64,000 bases of DNA from Pleomorphomonas koreensis DSM 23070 (GCF_000425185.1 NZ_AULH01000014.1:109572-173571); one strand, 5' to 3'; shown: positions 1 to 8,722, numbered from the stretch's first letter. Made by a program: numbers and translations. Notes: generated from the sequence alone by a model not told the origin.

Positions 1-1
1 C

Positions 2-139
2 GATCTGCCCGAGGATGAGGTGCGGCGGCTGTTCGACGCCTTCTGCGGCGTGCTCGCCCCCGACACGCCCGACCGCGCGGCGATGACCGACAGTCCGCTG
101 TCGCTTTCCGGCTTCACGCCGCCATCGCGGCGAGCCTGA
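2..139 (+). CDS. 3' end of an unidentified gene (5' truncated)
   Basis: An open frame enters from the left edge and stops at TGA 137-139, giving about 45 C-terminal residues that begin DLPEDEVRRLFDAFCG and end TPPSRRA. Codon use is GC-rich like the neighbouring genes, so it is probably the true end of a protein. No motif is recognisable in so short a piece. It could also be a chance open frame. It is followed by the AT-rich gap at 140-445. The family is unknown and I assign no function. Confidence 0.4.
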   Translation, partial: DLPEDEVRRLFDAFCGVLAPDTPDRAAMTDSPLSLSGFTPPSRRA

Positions 140-224
140 GGCGCCGTCGGCTAATACGTTGTTTTACGCATGACGGCATTCCGCCGCTTCCGCCTGGCAA
201 GTCGGGAACGCGGAAAGACACAGT

Positions 225-233
225 TTATCCACA
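225..233 (+). promoter_or_regulatory. DnaA box (TTATCCACA)
   Basis: The nine bases TTATCCACA match the DnaA consensus TTATNCACA exactly and are followed by a T-run and further A/T tracts. A 9-mer can occur by chance, but its position in the most AT-rich gap of the window makes a real DnaA site plausible, either for replication or for DnaA-dependent transcription. Confidence 0.5.
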
Positions 234-275
234 TTTTTTTATGGGCGCGCTGTTGCTAAAATTTTTTCATATCAT

Positions 276-289
276 TGGCAAAATTGCCA
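276..289. repeat. Inverted repeat TGGCAA-AA-TTGCCA
   Basis: Perfect 6-bp arms separated by AA lie in the AT-rich gap between the DnaA box and the CtrA box. The size fits an operator for a dimeric repressor. The binding protein is unknown. Confidence 0.45.
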
Positions 290-310
290 TTTCCGGAGGT
301 AATTTTCATT

Positions 311-330
311 GTTTACCAACGGTGGCAAAC
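311..330. repeat. Imperfect 20-bp palindrome
   Basis: Eight of ten base pairs match between the two arms of this 20-mer (outer GTTT/AAAC, inner CCA/TGG). It lies 16 bases before the CtrA box and is another candidate operator. Confidence 0.4.
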
Positions 331-346
331 TTGCAACGCGGCGCTG

Positions 347-362
347 TTAATGATCCGTTAAC
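347..362 (+). promoter_or_regulatory. CtrA box (TTAA-N7-TTAAC)
   Basis: TTAA at 347-350 and TTAAC at 358-362 are separated by exactly seven bases, the full consensus for the alphaproteobacterial cell-cycle regulator CtrA. The second half reads on as TTAACCAT, a known CtrA half-site form. It overlaps an inverted repeat (CCGTTA/TAACGG, 355-370). The site lies 84 bases before the start codon at 446. Confidence 0.6.
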
Positions 363-370
363 CATAACGG
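355..370. repeat. Inverted repeat CCGTTA-ACCA-TAACGG
   Basis: Perfect 6-bp arms with a 4-base spacer overlap the right half of the CtrA box. A factor bound here would compete or cooperate with CtrA; this is inferred from position only. Confidence 0.45.
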
Positions 371-445
371 TTCGATCCTTGGAACCGGAGTGGTCGGGCG
401 TCTCGGGGCGCGCTACGAACTCCCGACCAAGACGGGATTGAGAAC

Positions 446-697
446 GTGTTGACCATGCTTGCCAAGCCGGAACCGTTCCTGTTTTCGTGGATGGACGGCG
501 ACCACGTGGTGGTCGTCCGCGTCGTCGAGGTGTCGCACCAGCGGGCGCTGGCTCGCTTCCGCGCCATGAGCACCACCGAACGCCGCAAGGCGACGGTCAC
601 CCGCCGCGAGGGCGACGTCGACCATCTCGACCGCCTCACCGGCTGGTTCGAGCGCCAGTTGCCGCGCGTCGGCTTCCCCCGCCGCAGCCACGCCTGA
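446..697 (+). CDS. Small hypothetical protein (83 aa)
   Basis: An 83-residue basic protein with no recognised domain; the middle is a hydrophobic strand-like stretch (DHVVVVRVVEV) followed by an Arg-rich helix-like part. I chose the GTG at 446 because GGGA lies about nine bases upstream; TTG 449 and ATG 455 are in-frame alternatives. It ends eight bases before the convergent tlpA stop. The upstream gap carries a CtrA box and three dyads, which suggests regulated expression. No signal peptide or membrane segment is seen. Function unknown; moderately sure it is coding. Confidence 0.5.
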   Translation: MLTMLAKPEPFLFSWMDGDHVVVVRVVEVSHQRALARFRAMSTTERRKATVTRREGDVDHLDRLTGWFERQLPRVGFPRRSHA

Positions 698-705
698 CTG
701 CGTTC

Positions 706-1341
706 TCACTGCGACCTGACTGCCGCCTCGACGAGCGCCAGCGCCGCCGGCGAGTCCCATTGCGCCGGGCCGGCCAGTGAGGCCAGCGCACAGCCGTCGC
801 GATCGACTACGAAGGTGGTCGGCAGACCGAACACCAGCCCCTTCGACTTCAGCGCGTTGAAGGCGGCCATCTCCGGGTCGCGCAGGTCGATGAGCGACGT
901 GGCGCCGATGTCGGCGAGAAAGCGGCTCGGCTTGTCCGGTCCGCCGACGTCGACGTTGAGGGCGGCCACCGCGAAGTCGCCGCCGCCCCGCTTCTCCTGA
1001 AGGGATTGAAGGTGCGGCATCTCGGTGCGGCAGGGCACGCACCAGGTCGCCCACATGTTGAGGACAAGCGTGCGGTTGCCGAGGTCGGCGAGGCGGCGTT
1101 CGCCGCCGTCGGGGGCGCGGAGGACGAGGGTTGACAGGTCGGCCGGCCGGTCGGCGACCAGCAGCGCCGACAGGTCGCCGGTGGCGAAGGGCTTTAGCTT
1201 CGCCGCGGCGGCCGCCTTGGCGGCGCAGCGGCCGCCGCTCTCGACAGCGCCCCTCTCCGTCACGTATACCGCAGCGAGGCCGGCGGCCACCGCAACGATC
1301 GCCATCGCGGCGAAGGCGCGGCGGGAAGGCTTGAACGGCAT
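706..1341 (-). CDS. tlpA: TlpA-family thiol:disulfide oxidoreductase
   Basis: A membrane-anchored thioredoxin-like protein of 211 aa that should reduce disulfides in periplasmic clients; in this family the clients are often cytochrome c or cytochrome oxidase maturation proteins. An N-terminal transmembrane anchor spans about residues 11-27 and the redox motif WCVPC lies at 100-104, followed by the cis-proline loop GLPTTF. The ATG at 1341 gives the proper anchor; a longer upstream frame lacks coding character. It is divergent from argH, 31 bases away, an arrangement common in alphaproteobacteria. Whether it serves cytochrome assembly here cannot be told, as no cytochrome genes are in the window. 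Confidence 0.85.
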   Translation of the reverse strand: MPFKPSRRAFAAMAIVAVAAGLAAVYVTERGAVESGGRCAAKAAAAAKLKPFATGDLSALLVADRPADLSTLVLRAPDGGERRLADLGNRTLVLNMWATWCVPCRTEMPHLQSLQEKRGGGDFAVAALNVDVGGPDKPSRFLADIGATSLIDLRDPEMAAFNALKSKGLVFGLPTTFVVDRDGCALASLAGPAQWDSPAALALVEAAVRSQ

Positions 1342-1372
1342 CGATCGATCCTCGTTTCCTGGAGTGCACCCG

Positions 1373-2752
1373 ATGAGCAACCGCATGTGGGGCGGCCGGT
1401 TTTCGGCTGGGCCGTCCGCGATCATGGAGGAGATCAACGCCTCCATCGACTTCGACCGGAAGCTCTACGCCCAGGATATCGCCGGCTCCAAGGCGCATGC
1501 CGAAATGCTCGCCGCCCGCGGCATCATCTCCGAAGGCGACGCCGGCAAGATCGCCGAAGGTCTCGACGCGATCAAGGCGGAAATCGACGAGGGACGCTTC
1601 ACCTTCTCGCGCGCCCTCGAAGACATCCACATGAATGTCGAGCAGCGCCTCAAGGAGCTGATCGGCCCGGCGGCCGGCCGCCTGCACACCGCGCGCTCGC
1701 GCAACGACCAGGTGGCGACCGATTTCCGCCTCTGGGTGCGCGACGGCCTCGACCATCTCGACGACCAGCTTGCCGAGCTGATGGGCGCCCTGGTGGCGCG
1801 GGCCGGCGAGCACGCCGGCACCGTGATGCCCGGCTTCACGCACCTGCAATCGGCGCAGCCGGTCACCTTCGGCCATCATCTGCTCGCCTATGTCGAGATG
1901 CTGGCCCGCGACCGCGGCCGGGTGCAGGACGCCCGCCGGCGCCTCAACGAATGCCCGCTCGGCGCGGCGGCGCTGGCCGGCACCTCGTTTCCGATCGACC
2001 GCCACATGACGGCGGCGAGCCTCGGCTTCGACCGCCCCACCGCCAACTCGCTCGACAGCGTCTCCGACCGCGACTTCGCGCTGGAGGCGATGGCGGCGGC
2101 GTCGATCGTCGCCGTGCATCTCTCCCGCCTTGCCGAGGAGATCGTCATCTGGTCGTCGGCGCAGTTCGGCTTCGTGCGCCTCTCCGACGCCTTCTCGACC
2201 GGCTCGTCGATCATGCCGCAGAAGCGCAACCCGGACGCCGCCGAACTGGTGCGTGCCAAGGCCGGCCGCATCATCGGCGACATGAACGCGCTGCTGATCG
2301 TCATGAAGGGCCTGCCGCTCGCCTACCAGAAGGACATGCAGGAGGACAAGGAGCAGGTGTTCGACGCCTTCGAGAGCCTGTCGCTGGCGCTCGCCGCCAC
2401 CACCGGCATGGTGGGCGACCTCCAGCCCGACATCAAGCGCATGGCGGCGGCCGCCGGCTCGGGCTTCTCCACCGCCACCGACCTCGCCGACTGGCTGGTG
2501 CGGGTGCCCGGCCTGCCGTTCCGCGACGCCCATCACGTCACCGGCCGCCTGGTGGCGATGGCCGCCGAGCGCGGCGTCGAGCTGGCCGACCTCTCGCTTG
2601 CCGACATGAAAACGGTGCATGACGGCATCACCGAAGCGGTCTACGATGTGCTCACCGTCGAGAATTCCGTCAGGAGCCGCACCTCGCACGGCGGCACGGC
2701 GCCCGACAACGTGCGGGCGGAAGTCAAGCGCTGGCAGGCGCTGATCGGCTGA
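1373..2752 (+). CDS. argH: Argininosuccinate lyase
   Basis: Last step of arginine synthesis: splits argininosuccinate into arginine and fumarate in the cytosol. At 459 aa it matches the family length. The fumarase/aspartase signature [12 protein letters not shown] is at residues 277-288, and TARSRNDQ near 107-114 is the substrate-binding segment. The ATG at 1373 follows TGGAG and gives the family N-terminus (MWGGRF). It is followed 39 bases later by the small lipoprotein gene lptM and then lysA, the usual argH-lptM-lysA order, so the three are probably co-transcribed. Confidence 0.97.
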   Translation: MSNRMWGGRFSAGPSAIMEEINASIDFDRKLYAQDIAGSKAHAEMLAARGIISEGDAGKIAEGLDAIKAEIDEGRFTFSRALEDIHMNVEQRLKELIGPAAGRLHTARSRNDQVATDFRLWVRDGLDHLDDQLAELMGALVARAGEHAGTVMPGFTHLQSAQPVTFGHHLLAYVEMLARDRGRVQDARRRLNECPLGAAALAGTSFPIDRHMTAASLGFDRPTANSLDSVSDRDFALEAMAAASIVAVHLSRLAEEIVIWSSAQFGFVRLSDAFSTGSSIMPQKRNPDAAELVRAKAGRIIGDMNALLIVMKGLPLAYQKDMQEDKEQVFDAFESLSLALAATTGMVGDLQPDIKRMAAAAGSGFSTATDLADWLVRVPGLPFRDAHHVTGRLVAMAAERGVELADLSLADMKTVHDGITEAVYDVLTVENSVRSRTSHGGTAPDNVRAEVKRWQALIG

Positions 2753-2791
2753 CGACGGCGTGAACCCCTTCGGGGCCAAGGGATCGGGGAG

Positions 2792-2989
2792 ATGATGGTG
2801 CTGCGTCTCGGGATGATATCGCTGATGGTCTGCCTCGCGCTCGCCGGCTGCGGCCGCAAGGGATCGCTCGAAGCGCCGAAATCGACGGTCGAGGCAGCGC
2901 CGGCCGCCACCGCCGATCCCGGCGCCGTGACGCCCGCCGCAAAGCCGGCAACGCCCGACAAGCCCTTCATCCTCGACGGTCTCATCTGA
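2792..2989 (+). CDS. lptM: LptM-like small lipoprotein
   Basis: A 65-residue lipoprotein. A short hydrophobic signal sequence ends in the lipobox LAGC (Cys near residue 20), followed by GRKG and a Pro/Ala-rich tail. This matches the LptM (YifL) family, which in E. coli helps assemble the LPS transporter LptD; that role is inferred here from family and synteny. It sits between argH and lysA with gaps of 39 and 10 bases. ATG 2792 and ATG 2795 are both possible starts. Confidence 0.85.
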   Translation: MMVLRLGMISLMVCLALAGCGRKGSLEAPKSTVEAAPAATADPGAVTPAAKPATPDKPFILDGLI

Positions 2990-2999
2990 GGAGCTGCCG

Positions 3000-4268
3000 T
3001 TGCATCATTTCAGCTATCGCGGCGGCGTGCTCCATGCCGAGGACGTCGCGGTGCCGGCCATCGCCGCGGCGGTGGGCACGCCGGTCTACATCTATTCGTC
3101 GGCCACCATCGCCCGCCATTTCCGGGTGTTCCGCGAGGCACTCGGCGATGGGCGCACGCTGGTCTGCTACGCGCTGAAGGCCAATTCCAACCAGGCGGTG
3201 ATCGCCACGCTGGCCCGGCTCGGCGCCGGCGCCGACGTCGTCTCGGAAGGCGAGCTGCGCCGGGCGCGCGCCGCCGGCATTCCGGCCGACAGAATCGTCT
3301 TCTCCGGCGTCGCCAAGACGGTGCGCGAGATCGAATACGCGCTCGTCGAGGGCATCAAGTGCTTCAACGTCGAGAGCGAGCCGGAGCTGGAGCGTCTCTC
3401 CGCCGTGGCGAGCCGCCTCGGCGTGACGGCGCCGGTGTCGCTGCGCATCAATCCCGACGTCGACGCCCGCACCCACGCCAAGATCTCCACCGGCAAGGCC
3501 GAGGACAAGTTCGGCATCCCCTGGAAGGAAGCGGTGCGCGTCTACGCCCGCGCCGCCGCGCTGCCGGGTCTCGACGTCGCCGGCATCGACATGCACATCG
3601 GCTCGCAGATCACCGATCTCGACCCGTTCGACGCCGCCTTCGGCCGGCTCGGCGAACTGGTGGCGGCGCTGCGTGCGGCTGGTCACTCCATCCGCCACGT
3701 CGACCTCGGCGGTGGCCTTGGCATTCCCTACCGCGCCGACAACGCGCCGCCGCCGCACCCCGCCGCCTATGTCGACATCGTGCGCAAGCACACGCAGGCG
3801 CTCGACGTCGAGGTGCTGATCGAGCCCGGCCGCTTCATCGTCGGCAACGCCGGCATCCTCGTCACCGAGGTGCAATACGTGAAGCGCGGCAAGGCCAAGA
3901 CCTTCGTCATCGTCGATGCCGGCATGAACGACCTGATCCGGCCGACCCTCTACGACGCCCATCACGAGATCAGGCCGGTCGACCAGCGGCCGGCCGGCAC
4001 GGACGAGGAGAAGGTCGACGTGGTCGGCCCGGTCTGCGAGAGCGGCGACTATCTGGCGCGCGGCCGCAGCCTGCCGGTGGCGCGGCCGGGCGAACTGCTG
4101 GCGGTGTTCTCGGCCGGCGCCTATGGCGCGGTGCAGTCGGGCACCTACAATTCGCGGCCGCTGGTGCCGGAGGTGCTGGTTGACGGCGACCGCTGGGCCG
4201 TGGTGCGGCCGCGCCCCTCCTACGATGAGCTGATCGGCCTCGACCGCCTGCCCGACTGGCTCGGCTGA
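3000..4268 (+). CDS. lysA: Diaminopimelate decarboxylase
   Basis: PLP enzyme that decarboxylates meso-diaminopimelate to L-lysine, the last step of lysine synthesis. The 422-aa chain shows the fold-III PLP lysine in CYALKANSN (Lys60), HIGSQI, the glycine-rich phosphate loop GGGLGIPY, EPGRF, and the partner-subunit motif CESGDYLARGR. The start is TTG at 3000, ten bases after lptM, with GAGG upstream; it gives the family N-terminus MHHFSYR. In many Rhizobiales a TIGR02302 membrane protein follows lysA; here ureE follows instead after a 167-base gap. Confidence 0.96.
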   Translation: MHHFSYRGGVLHAEDVAVPAIAAAVGTPVYIYSSATIARHFRVFREALGDGRTLVCYALKANSNQAVIATLARLGAGADVVSEGELRRARAAGIPADRIVFSGVAKTVREIEYALVEGIKCFNVESEPELERLSAVASRLGVTAPVSLRINPDVDARTHAKISTGKAEDKFGIPWKEAVRVYARAAALPGLDVAGIDMHIGSQITDLDPFDAAFGRLGELVAALRAAGHSIRHVDLGGGLGIPYRADNAPPPHPAAYVDIVRKHTQALDVEVLIEPGRFIVGNAGILVTEVQYVKRGKAKTFVIVDAGMNDLIRPTLYDAHHEIRPVDQRPAGTDEEKVDVVGPVCESGDYLARGRSLPVARPGELLAVFSAGAYGAVQSGTYNSRPLVPEVLVDGDRWAVVRPRPSYDELIGLDRLPDWLG

Positions 4269-4435
4269 GGGCCGATTCGCAGACTTTCCATGCCGGTTGT
4301 CGCGCCCGTCCACCACGCCGGCGTCGCGGCGACGACGTTCGCCGGCCTCGCGCCGATGGCGGCGGCCCTTGCCTCGGGGGCGCTTTTGGCTAAGCTCGGC
4401 CGCAAGCCCGCCGCTCCGACGCCGAGGACCTCATC

Positions 4436-5068
4436 ATGATCACCGCCACCCGCCTCCTGCCCGCCGGCACCTGGACCGGCACGCCCGCCGACACGCTCGC
4501 CCTCGAGCGCGACGATCGCCACCGCCGCCGCCTCGTCATGCGCTGCGTCGGCAAGACGGTGTTCCTGCTCGACCTCAAGGACGCCACGGTGATGAAGGAC
4601 GGTGACGCGCTGGAGCTGGAGGACGGCCGGCTGATCGTCGTCCAGGCGGTGCCCGAACGCCTCCTGGAGATCGTCGCCGGAGACCCGGCCGGGCTCGTCC
4701 GCATCGCCTGGCACCTCGGCAACCGCCATCTGCCCGTCCAGTTCCTCGGCGACCGGCTGCGCATCCGCTACGATCACGTCATCGAGGACATGCTGAAGGG
4801 GCTCGGCGCCACGGTGACGCCGCTGCTCGCCGCCTTCGACCCGGACGGCGGCGTCTCCGGCGAGGCGCACGATCACGACCACGGTCATGCCCACGAGCAC
4901 GGCCCGGAGCGCCATCATCATGAGCACGAGCATGGGCACGACCACGGCGAGGCCTGCGGTTGCGGCCACCACCATCACGGGCACGCCCATGCCCATGACG
5001 ACGACCACGGTCCTGAGCACTCCCATGATCACGACCATTCCCACGGCGATGATCACGAGCATCGGTGA
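4436..5068 (+). CDS. ureE: UreE urease nickel metallochaperone with long His-rich tail
   Basis: UreE carries nickel to the urease active site with UreDFG. The N-terminal peptide-binding domain (about residues 1-75) and the metal-binding C-terminal domain (LGNRHLPVQF, YDHVIEDMLKGLG) are both present. The tail after residue ~144 is extreme: about 28 of the last 66 residues are His, mixed with Asp, Glu and Gly, with a CGCG pair in the middle. The tail should bind many nickel ions. The ATG at 4436 follows GAGGACC. No other urease gene is in the window, so the partners must lie elsewhere. A general nickel/zinc storage role is possible. Confidence 0.88.
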   Translation: MITATRLLPAGTWTGTPADTLALERDDRHRRRLVMRCVGKTVFLLDLKDATVMKDGDALELEDGRLIVVQAVPERLLEIVAGDPAGLVRIAWHLGNRHLPVQFLGDRLRIRYDHVIEDMLKGLGATVTPLLAAFDPDGGVSGEAHDHDHGHAHEHGPERHHHEHEHGHDHGEACGCGHHHHGHAHAHDDDHGPEHSHDHDHSHGDDHEHR

Positions 5069-5138
5069 GTCGTCTAATCCCATGCCTGGGTAGATTCATT
5101 GCTTTGGTGAACGATTTTCGGCAACAAAGGCCTATTTC

Positions 5139-5154
5139 GTAAGCCAAAGTTAAC
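5139..5154 (+). promoter_or_regulatory. CtrA-like box, one mismatch
   Basis: GTAA-N7-TTAAC at 5139-5154 differs from the CtrA consensus at one base. It lies 62 bases before the chosen chemoreceptor start in an AT-rich gap. Chemotaxis genes are common CtrA targets in alphaproteobacteria; binding here is inferred. Confidence 0.35.
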
Positions 5155-5215
5155 GAGCGGGTCCTAAATGGGAATCATCCCGGTTTGCCGGATGGTACCG
5201 TTAGGGCTCGCTGCC

Positions 5216-6904
5216 ATGTTCAACATCCATTCCGTGTCCGCCAAGATCGCCGCCATCGTCGTGCTGGCGATCGCCGGCCTGTCGGCGATCGGCTATCTCG
5301 GCTACGCCGATCTCCGCTCCGAATTGATGACGCAGAAGAAGCTGTCGCTTCAGGACCAGGTCGAAACCGCGCGGTCGATGATCGAGGGCTATCGCGACCG
5401 CGCCGCCAAGGGCGAGATGAGCGTCGAGGAGGCCCAGGCGGCCGCCAAGGCGGTGCTGAGGCCGGTGCGCTTCGGCGCCGACAAGAACTACTTCTTCATC
5501 TACGGCGCCGACGGCCAGAACATCCTCTTGCCGGGCAAGCCGGAGCTTGAGGGCAAGAGCCTGATCGACATGAAGGACACCAACGGCAAGCCGATGATCC
5601 GCGACATGCTGGCCATCGCCAAGGCCGGCGGCGGCAATTACGAATACATGTGGGTGAAGCCCGGCGACAAGGACGCCTCGCTGAAGCTCGCCTACACCGT
5701 CAACATCGACGGCTGGAACTGGATGCTCGGCACCGGCTTCCATGTCGGCGACATCGAGGCATCGCTGTCGGCCAGCACCCGCCGCGTCGGTCTGGCGACG
5801 CTGGCCGCCCTCCTGCTGCTCGGCGGCCTGTCGGCGGCGGTGGCGCGCGGCATCACCCGGCCGCTCGCCCGCCTCACCCGCTCCATGGACCGGCTGCAAG
5901 GCGGCGACCTCGACGCCGAGATTTCCGGCGCGACGCGCAAGGACGAGATCGGCCTGATCGCCCGGGCGGTCGCCCGCTTCCGCGACTTGCAGCGCGAGCG
6001 CATCGCCGTCGAGGCCGACGCCGAGGCGGCGCGCGCCGCCGCCATGGACCGGGCGCGCCGCGACGCGCTGACCGGGCTTGCCGACGGCTTCGACCGGTCG
6101 TTCCGCCAGACGTCGGCCGGCATCGAGAATACGGCGGCCGGCTTCGAGCGTGTGGCCACCGACCTGCTCGCCGTGTCGAAGCACACCCGCCGCCAGGCCG
6201 AGACGTCGGCGGAGGCCGGCCGGCAGGCGCAGGACAACGTGCAGGCGGTGTCGAGCGCCGCCGAGGAACTGTCGGCGTCGATCTCCGAGATCGTCGCCCA
6301 GGTCGACAAGGCCGCCGAGATCTCCAGCGGCGCGGTGCGCGAGACGGCGCGGGCCACCGAGGTGATCCGCGGCCTCGACGAGGCGTCGGGCGAAATCGGC
6401 AAGGTGGTGGCGCTGATCCAGGAGATCGCCGACCAGACCAACCTCCTGGCCCTCAACGCCACCATCGAGGCGGCGCGGGCCGGCGACGCCGGCAAGGGCT
6501 TCGCCGTGGTGGCCACCGAGGTGAAGGCGCTGGCCGCCCAGACCTCCAAGGCCACCGACGAGATCTCCCGGCGGATCGGCGTCATCCAGTCGGCGACCGG
6601 CGAGGCAGTGGCGGCCACCGGCACCGTCGAACAGTCGATCGAGCGGGTCAACGTCGTCGCCTCGTCGATCGCCGCCACGCTCGACCAGCAGAACGCGGCG
6701 GTGTCGGAGATCACCCGCGCCATCTCCTCGACGCTCGCCGCCGTCGGCGGGCTGGCCACCGACATGGCCCGGATGATGGAGAATGCCGAGGCGTCGGACG
6801 TCAAGTCGCAGGAGGTGGCCGTCGAAGCCCGCCGGATGCTCGCCGACAGCAAGGCGCTGCAGGCCGAGGTCGATCGGTTGATGACCGAGATGCGCGCCGC
6901 CTGA
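5216..6904 (+). CDS. Methyl-accepting chemotaxis protein with Cache sensor
   Basis: Inner-membrane chemoreceptor of 562 aa that senses small molecules in the periplasm and controls CheA. Order: TM1 (about 10-27), a single Cache periplasmic domain (about 30-185, with [11 protein letters not shown] and [13 protein letters not shown]), TM2 (about 195-215), HAMP, then the signalling coiled coil with its conserved tip [20 protein letters not shown] at about 403-422. The ligand is not predictable; this Cache type often binds carboxylates. ATG 5216 is chosen over 5168 because it gives a normal N-terminus and leaves room for a leader. No CheWR-binding pentapeptide is obvious at the C-terminus. An imperfect CtrA box lies upstream. 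Confidence 0.93.
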   Translation: MFNIHSVSAKIAAIVVLAIAGLSAIGYLGYADLRSELMTQKKLSLQDQVETARSMIEGYRDRAAKGEMSVEEAQAAAKAVLRPVRFGADKNYFFIYGADGQNILLPGKPELEGKSLIDMKDTNGKPMIRDMLAIAKAGGGNYEYMWVKPGDKDASLKLAYTVNIDGWNWMLGTGFHVGDIEASLSASTRRVGLATLAALLLLGGLSAAVARGITRPLARLTRSMDRLQGGDLDAEISGATRKDEIGLIARAVARFRDLQRERIAVEADAEAARAAAMDRARRDALTGLADGFDRSFRQTSAGIENTAAGFERVATDLLAVSKHTRRQAETSAEAGRQAQDNVQAVSSAAEELSASISEIVAQVDKAAEISSGAVRETARATEVIRGLDEASGEIGKVVALIQEIADQTNLLALNATIEAARAGDAGKGFAVVATEVKALAAQTSKATDEISRRIGVIQSATGEAVAATGTVEQSIERVNVVASSIAATLDQQNAAVSEITRAISSTLAAVGGLATDMARMMENAEASDVKSQEVAVEARRMLADSKALQAEVDRLMTEMRAA

Positions 6905-6934
6905 GGCGGCGCCGTCCGGTCAACGATGGGCTGA

Positions 6935-7153
6935 TCAATAATGGGGCGGCGGCGGCTCGCGGCCGGCGCTGGCCCGCTGCGCCAGCTCCATCTCCTTGAC
7001 CTCGTCGAGGAGGCTCGTCACCAGGCGGCGCAGCGTGTCGATCTCCTTCCACTGGCTGGTGACGGCGGTATCGAGGTCCTCGATCGTCTGCTCCTGGTAG
7101 GCGACCTTTTCCTCCAGCGCCATGATGCGCGCCTCGTTGGTATCCGCGGTCAT
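6935..7153 (-). CDS. slyX: SlyX family protein
   Basis: A 72-residue coiled-coil protein. The N-terminal two thirds is a heptad-rich helix (LEEKVAYQEQTIEDLD) and the C-terminus ends PPPPHY, the SlyX hallmark. The biochemical role of SlyX is not established. It is convergent with the chemoreceptor and 14 bases downstream of the PEBP-like gene on the same strand, so the two may be co-transcribed. Confidence 0.9.
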   Translation of the reverse strand: MTADTNEARIMALEEKVAYQEQTIEDLDTAVTSQWKEIDTLRRLVTSLLDEVKEMELAQRASAGREPPPPHY

Positions 7154-7167
7154 ATGTCTCGCCTCGG

Positions 7168-7569
7168 TTATTCAGGGAAGGAACGGCTGGCCGACGCCTC
7201 GCCCAGCGTGCGGCCGAAGGTGGTGCCGCGGTCGCGGGCGGTGGCCGTCCAGCGGTAGCGGTGCGGCCCGGCCGGCGGGCAGGGACCGAGATAGCGGAAG
7301 GCACCGGCCGGCACCAGATCGTCGCCGGCGTAAGCGACGGTGCCGCCGCCGTGGCGGAAGTCGGGAGCGGCGAGGTCGATCATCTCGAAGACAATGACGC
7401 GCGTGCCCGGCGGCACGCCCTCGAGGCGGAATTCCGGGCTGGCCACCACGGCCGGCCGGCCGCCGGAACAGGCCGGCGTGGCGCCCCAGGCAAACGACAG
7501 CTCGAAGGCGGCGGCCGGCAGGACGGAACCGACGACCAACGCGACCACCGTAGCGAGACGTGCGAGCAA
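7168..7569 (-). CDS. Secreted YbhB/YbcL (PEBP-like) protein
   Basis: A 133-residue exported protein of the phosphatidylethanolamine-binding/Raf-kinase-inhibitor-like fold. The motif FRYLGPCPPAGPHRY and the preceding VIVFEMIDLAAPDF strand fit the YbhB/YbcL group. The start decides the reading: a TTG at 7569 with AAGGAGG five bases upstream yields a clean signal peptide (LARLATVVALVVGSVLPAAA); an ATG at 7608 in the same frame would add 13 residues without its own ribosome site. Ligand and role are unknown. It lies just upstream of slyX on the same strand. Confidence 0.75.
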   Translation of the reverse strand: MLARLATVVALVVGSVLPAAAFELSFAWGATPACSGGRPAVVASPEFRLEGVPPGTRVIVFEMIDLAAPDFRHGGGTVAYAGDDLVPAGAFRYLGPCPPAGPHRYRWTATARDRGTTFGRTLGEASASRSFPE

Positions 7570-7768
7570 GGCGTCCTCCTTCGTCAAGAGCGCGGCGCAG
7601 TGTGTCATTCGCCCCCCGCCGAGGCAAGCGACAGAGACGAGCGAACCGATCCGCATTGCTTCGGCCTTGCCGGCGGCGTGGCGGCCGGAGTAGGCAGAAA
7701 GTCTAAGTCCCGCCCGCCGATTTCCGACGCGCCGTCGCGGCCGCCGGCCTCCGGGTCAAAATGTCCGG

Positions 7769-8722
7769 TTGCCGCCCGTGATCGAAATCGCCCTCGACGT
7801 CCTGCCCATCTTCCTGCTGATCCTGATCGGCTATCTGCTCGTCCGCTTCGGCGTGATGAAGGCCGACGTCGGCGACGCCCTTTCAGACTTCGTGTTCACC
7901 ATCGCCATGCCGACGCTCTTGTTCAAGACGGTGGCCGGCGCGCATGTCGAGGGCAGCTCGCCCTGGACGATCTGGGTGGCCTATTTCGCCGGCGTCGCCG
8001 TCACCTGGGCGGCCGGCCATCTGGCGGTGACGCGCCTCTTCGGTTGCGACGCCCGCATCGGCGTGCTGGCCGGCGTCTCCTCGGCCTTTGCCAACAACCT
8101 GTTCATCGGCCTGCCGCTCGTCCAGCGCATCGTCGGGCCGGACGGCGTCGTCGCCCTCTCCATCCTGCTCTGCGCCCATCTGCCGGTGATGATGATCGCC
8201 GGCACCCTCCTGATGGAGCAGGCCGAGCGCCGCACCGGCGGCCGGCCGCCCCAGTCGGTGGCCGCCGTGCTCAAGCAGGTCGGCCGCAACCTCGTGCGCA
8301 ACCCGCTGGTGGTCGGTCTGGCGCTCGGCTCGGCCTGGCGCCTCGCCGGCCTGCCGCTCACCGGCGTCGTCAAGACGGTGGTCGACGACATCGGCGACAT
8401 CGCCGGCTCGGCGGCGCTGATCTCGCTCGGCATGGCGCTGATGAAATACGGCATCTCCGACGGCGTCCGGCCGGCGCTGGTCACCTCGCTGTTCAAGCTG
8501 TTCCTGCTGCCGGCCTCCGTCTATGCGGCGAGCCGCCTCATCGGCCTCGACGGCACCTGGACGGCGGCGCTGGTGCTGACCGCCTCGGTGCCTACCGGCA
8601 TCAACGCCTGGCTGATCGCCAACCGGTTCGGCGTCGGCCACGGCCTCGCCTCGTCGTCGATCACCATCACCACGGCGGTGGGCGTCGTCACCACCACCTT
8701 CTGGGCCTGGCTGCTCGGCTGA
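7769..8722 (+). CDS. AEC-family permease (auxin efflux carrier type)
   Basis: An integral membrane protein of about 317 aa with some ten hydrophobic segments in two halves, as in the AEC/BART transporters (first helix VLPIFLLILIGYLLVRFGV, then a long loop before the second half near residue 165). Bacterial members move organic acids such as malate or malonate; the substrate here is not predictable. Start: TTG 7769 or GTG 7778; neither has a strong ribosome site, so the exact N-terminus is uncertain. It stands alone before hisC. Confidence 0.85.
   Translation: MPPVIEIALDVLPIFLLILIGYLLVRFGVMKADVGDALSDFVFTIAMPTLLFKTVAGAHVEGSSPWTIWVAYFAGVAVTWAAGHLAVTRLFGCDARIGVLAGVSSAFANNLFIGLPLVQRIVGPDGVVALSILLCAHLPVMMIAGTLLMEQAERRTGGRPPQSVAAVLKQVGRNLVRNPLVVGLALGSAWRLAGLPLTGVVKTVVDDIGDIAGSAALISLGMALMKYGISDGVRPALVTSLFKLFLLPASVYAASRLIGLDGTWTAALVLTASVPTGINAWLIANRFGVGHGLASSSITITTAVGVVTTTFWAWLLG

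Larger units (their letters stand above)
140..445. promoter_or_regulatory. AT-rich regulatory gap with DnaA box, CtrA box and dyads
   Basis: This 306-base gap holds no convincing gene. From about 224 to 370 it is far richer in A+T than the rest of the window. It contains a perfect DnaA box, a perfect CtrA box and three inverted repeats (listed separately). It could be the control region of the small gene starting at 446. The combination also resembles the make-up of alphaproteobacterial replication origins, but only one DnaA box is seen and no usual origin neighbour such as hemE is present. Confidence 0.6.

Noticed and set aside
140..445. Chromosomal replication origin
   Set aside because: Suggestive motifs exist, but one DnaA box, lack of an origin-type neighbour and no skew data do not allow an origin call; kept only as a finding.
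413..2779. A long open frame on the minus strand (about 790 codons) covering tlpA and argH
   Set aside because: It is antisense to argH with low-complexity Arg/His/Gly-rich translation. High GC creates long stop-free frames; no family resemblance.
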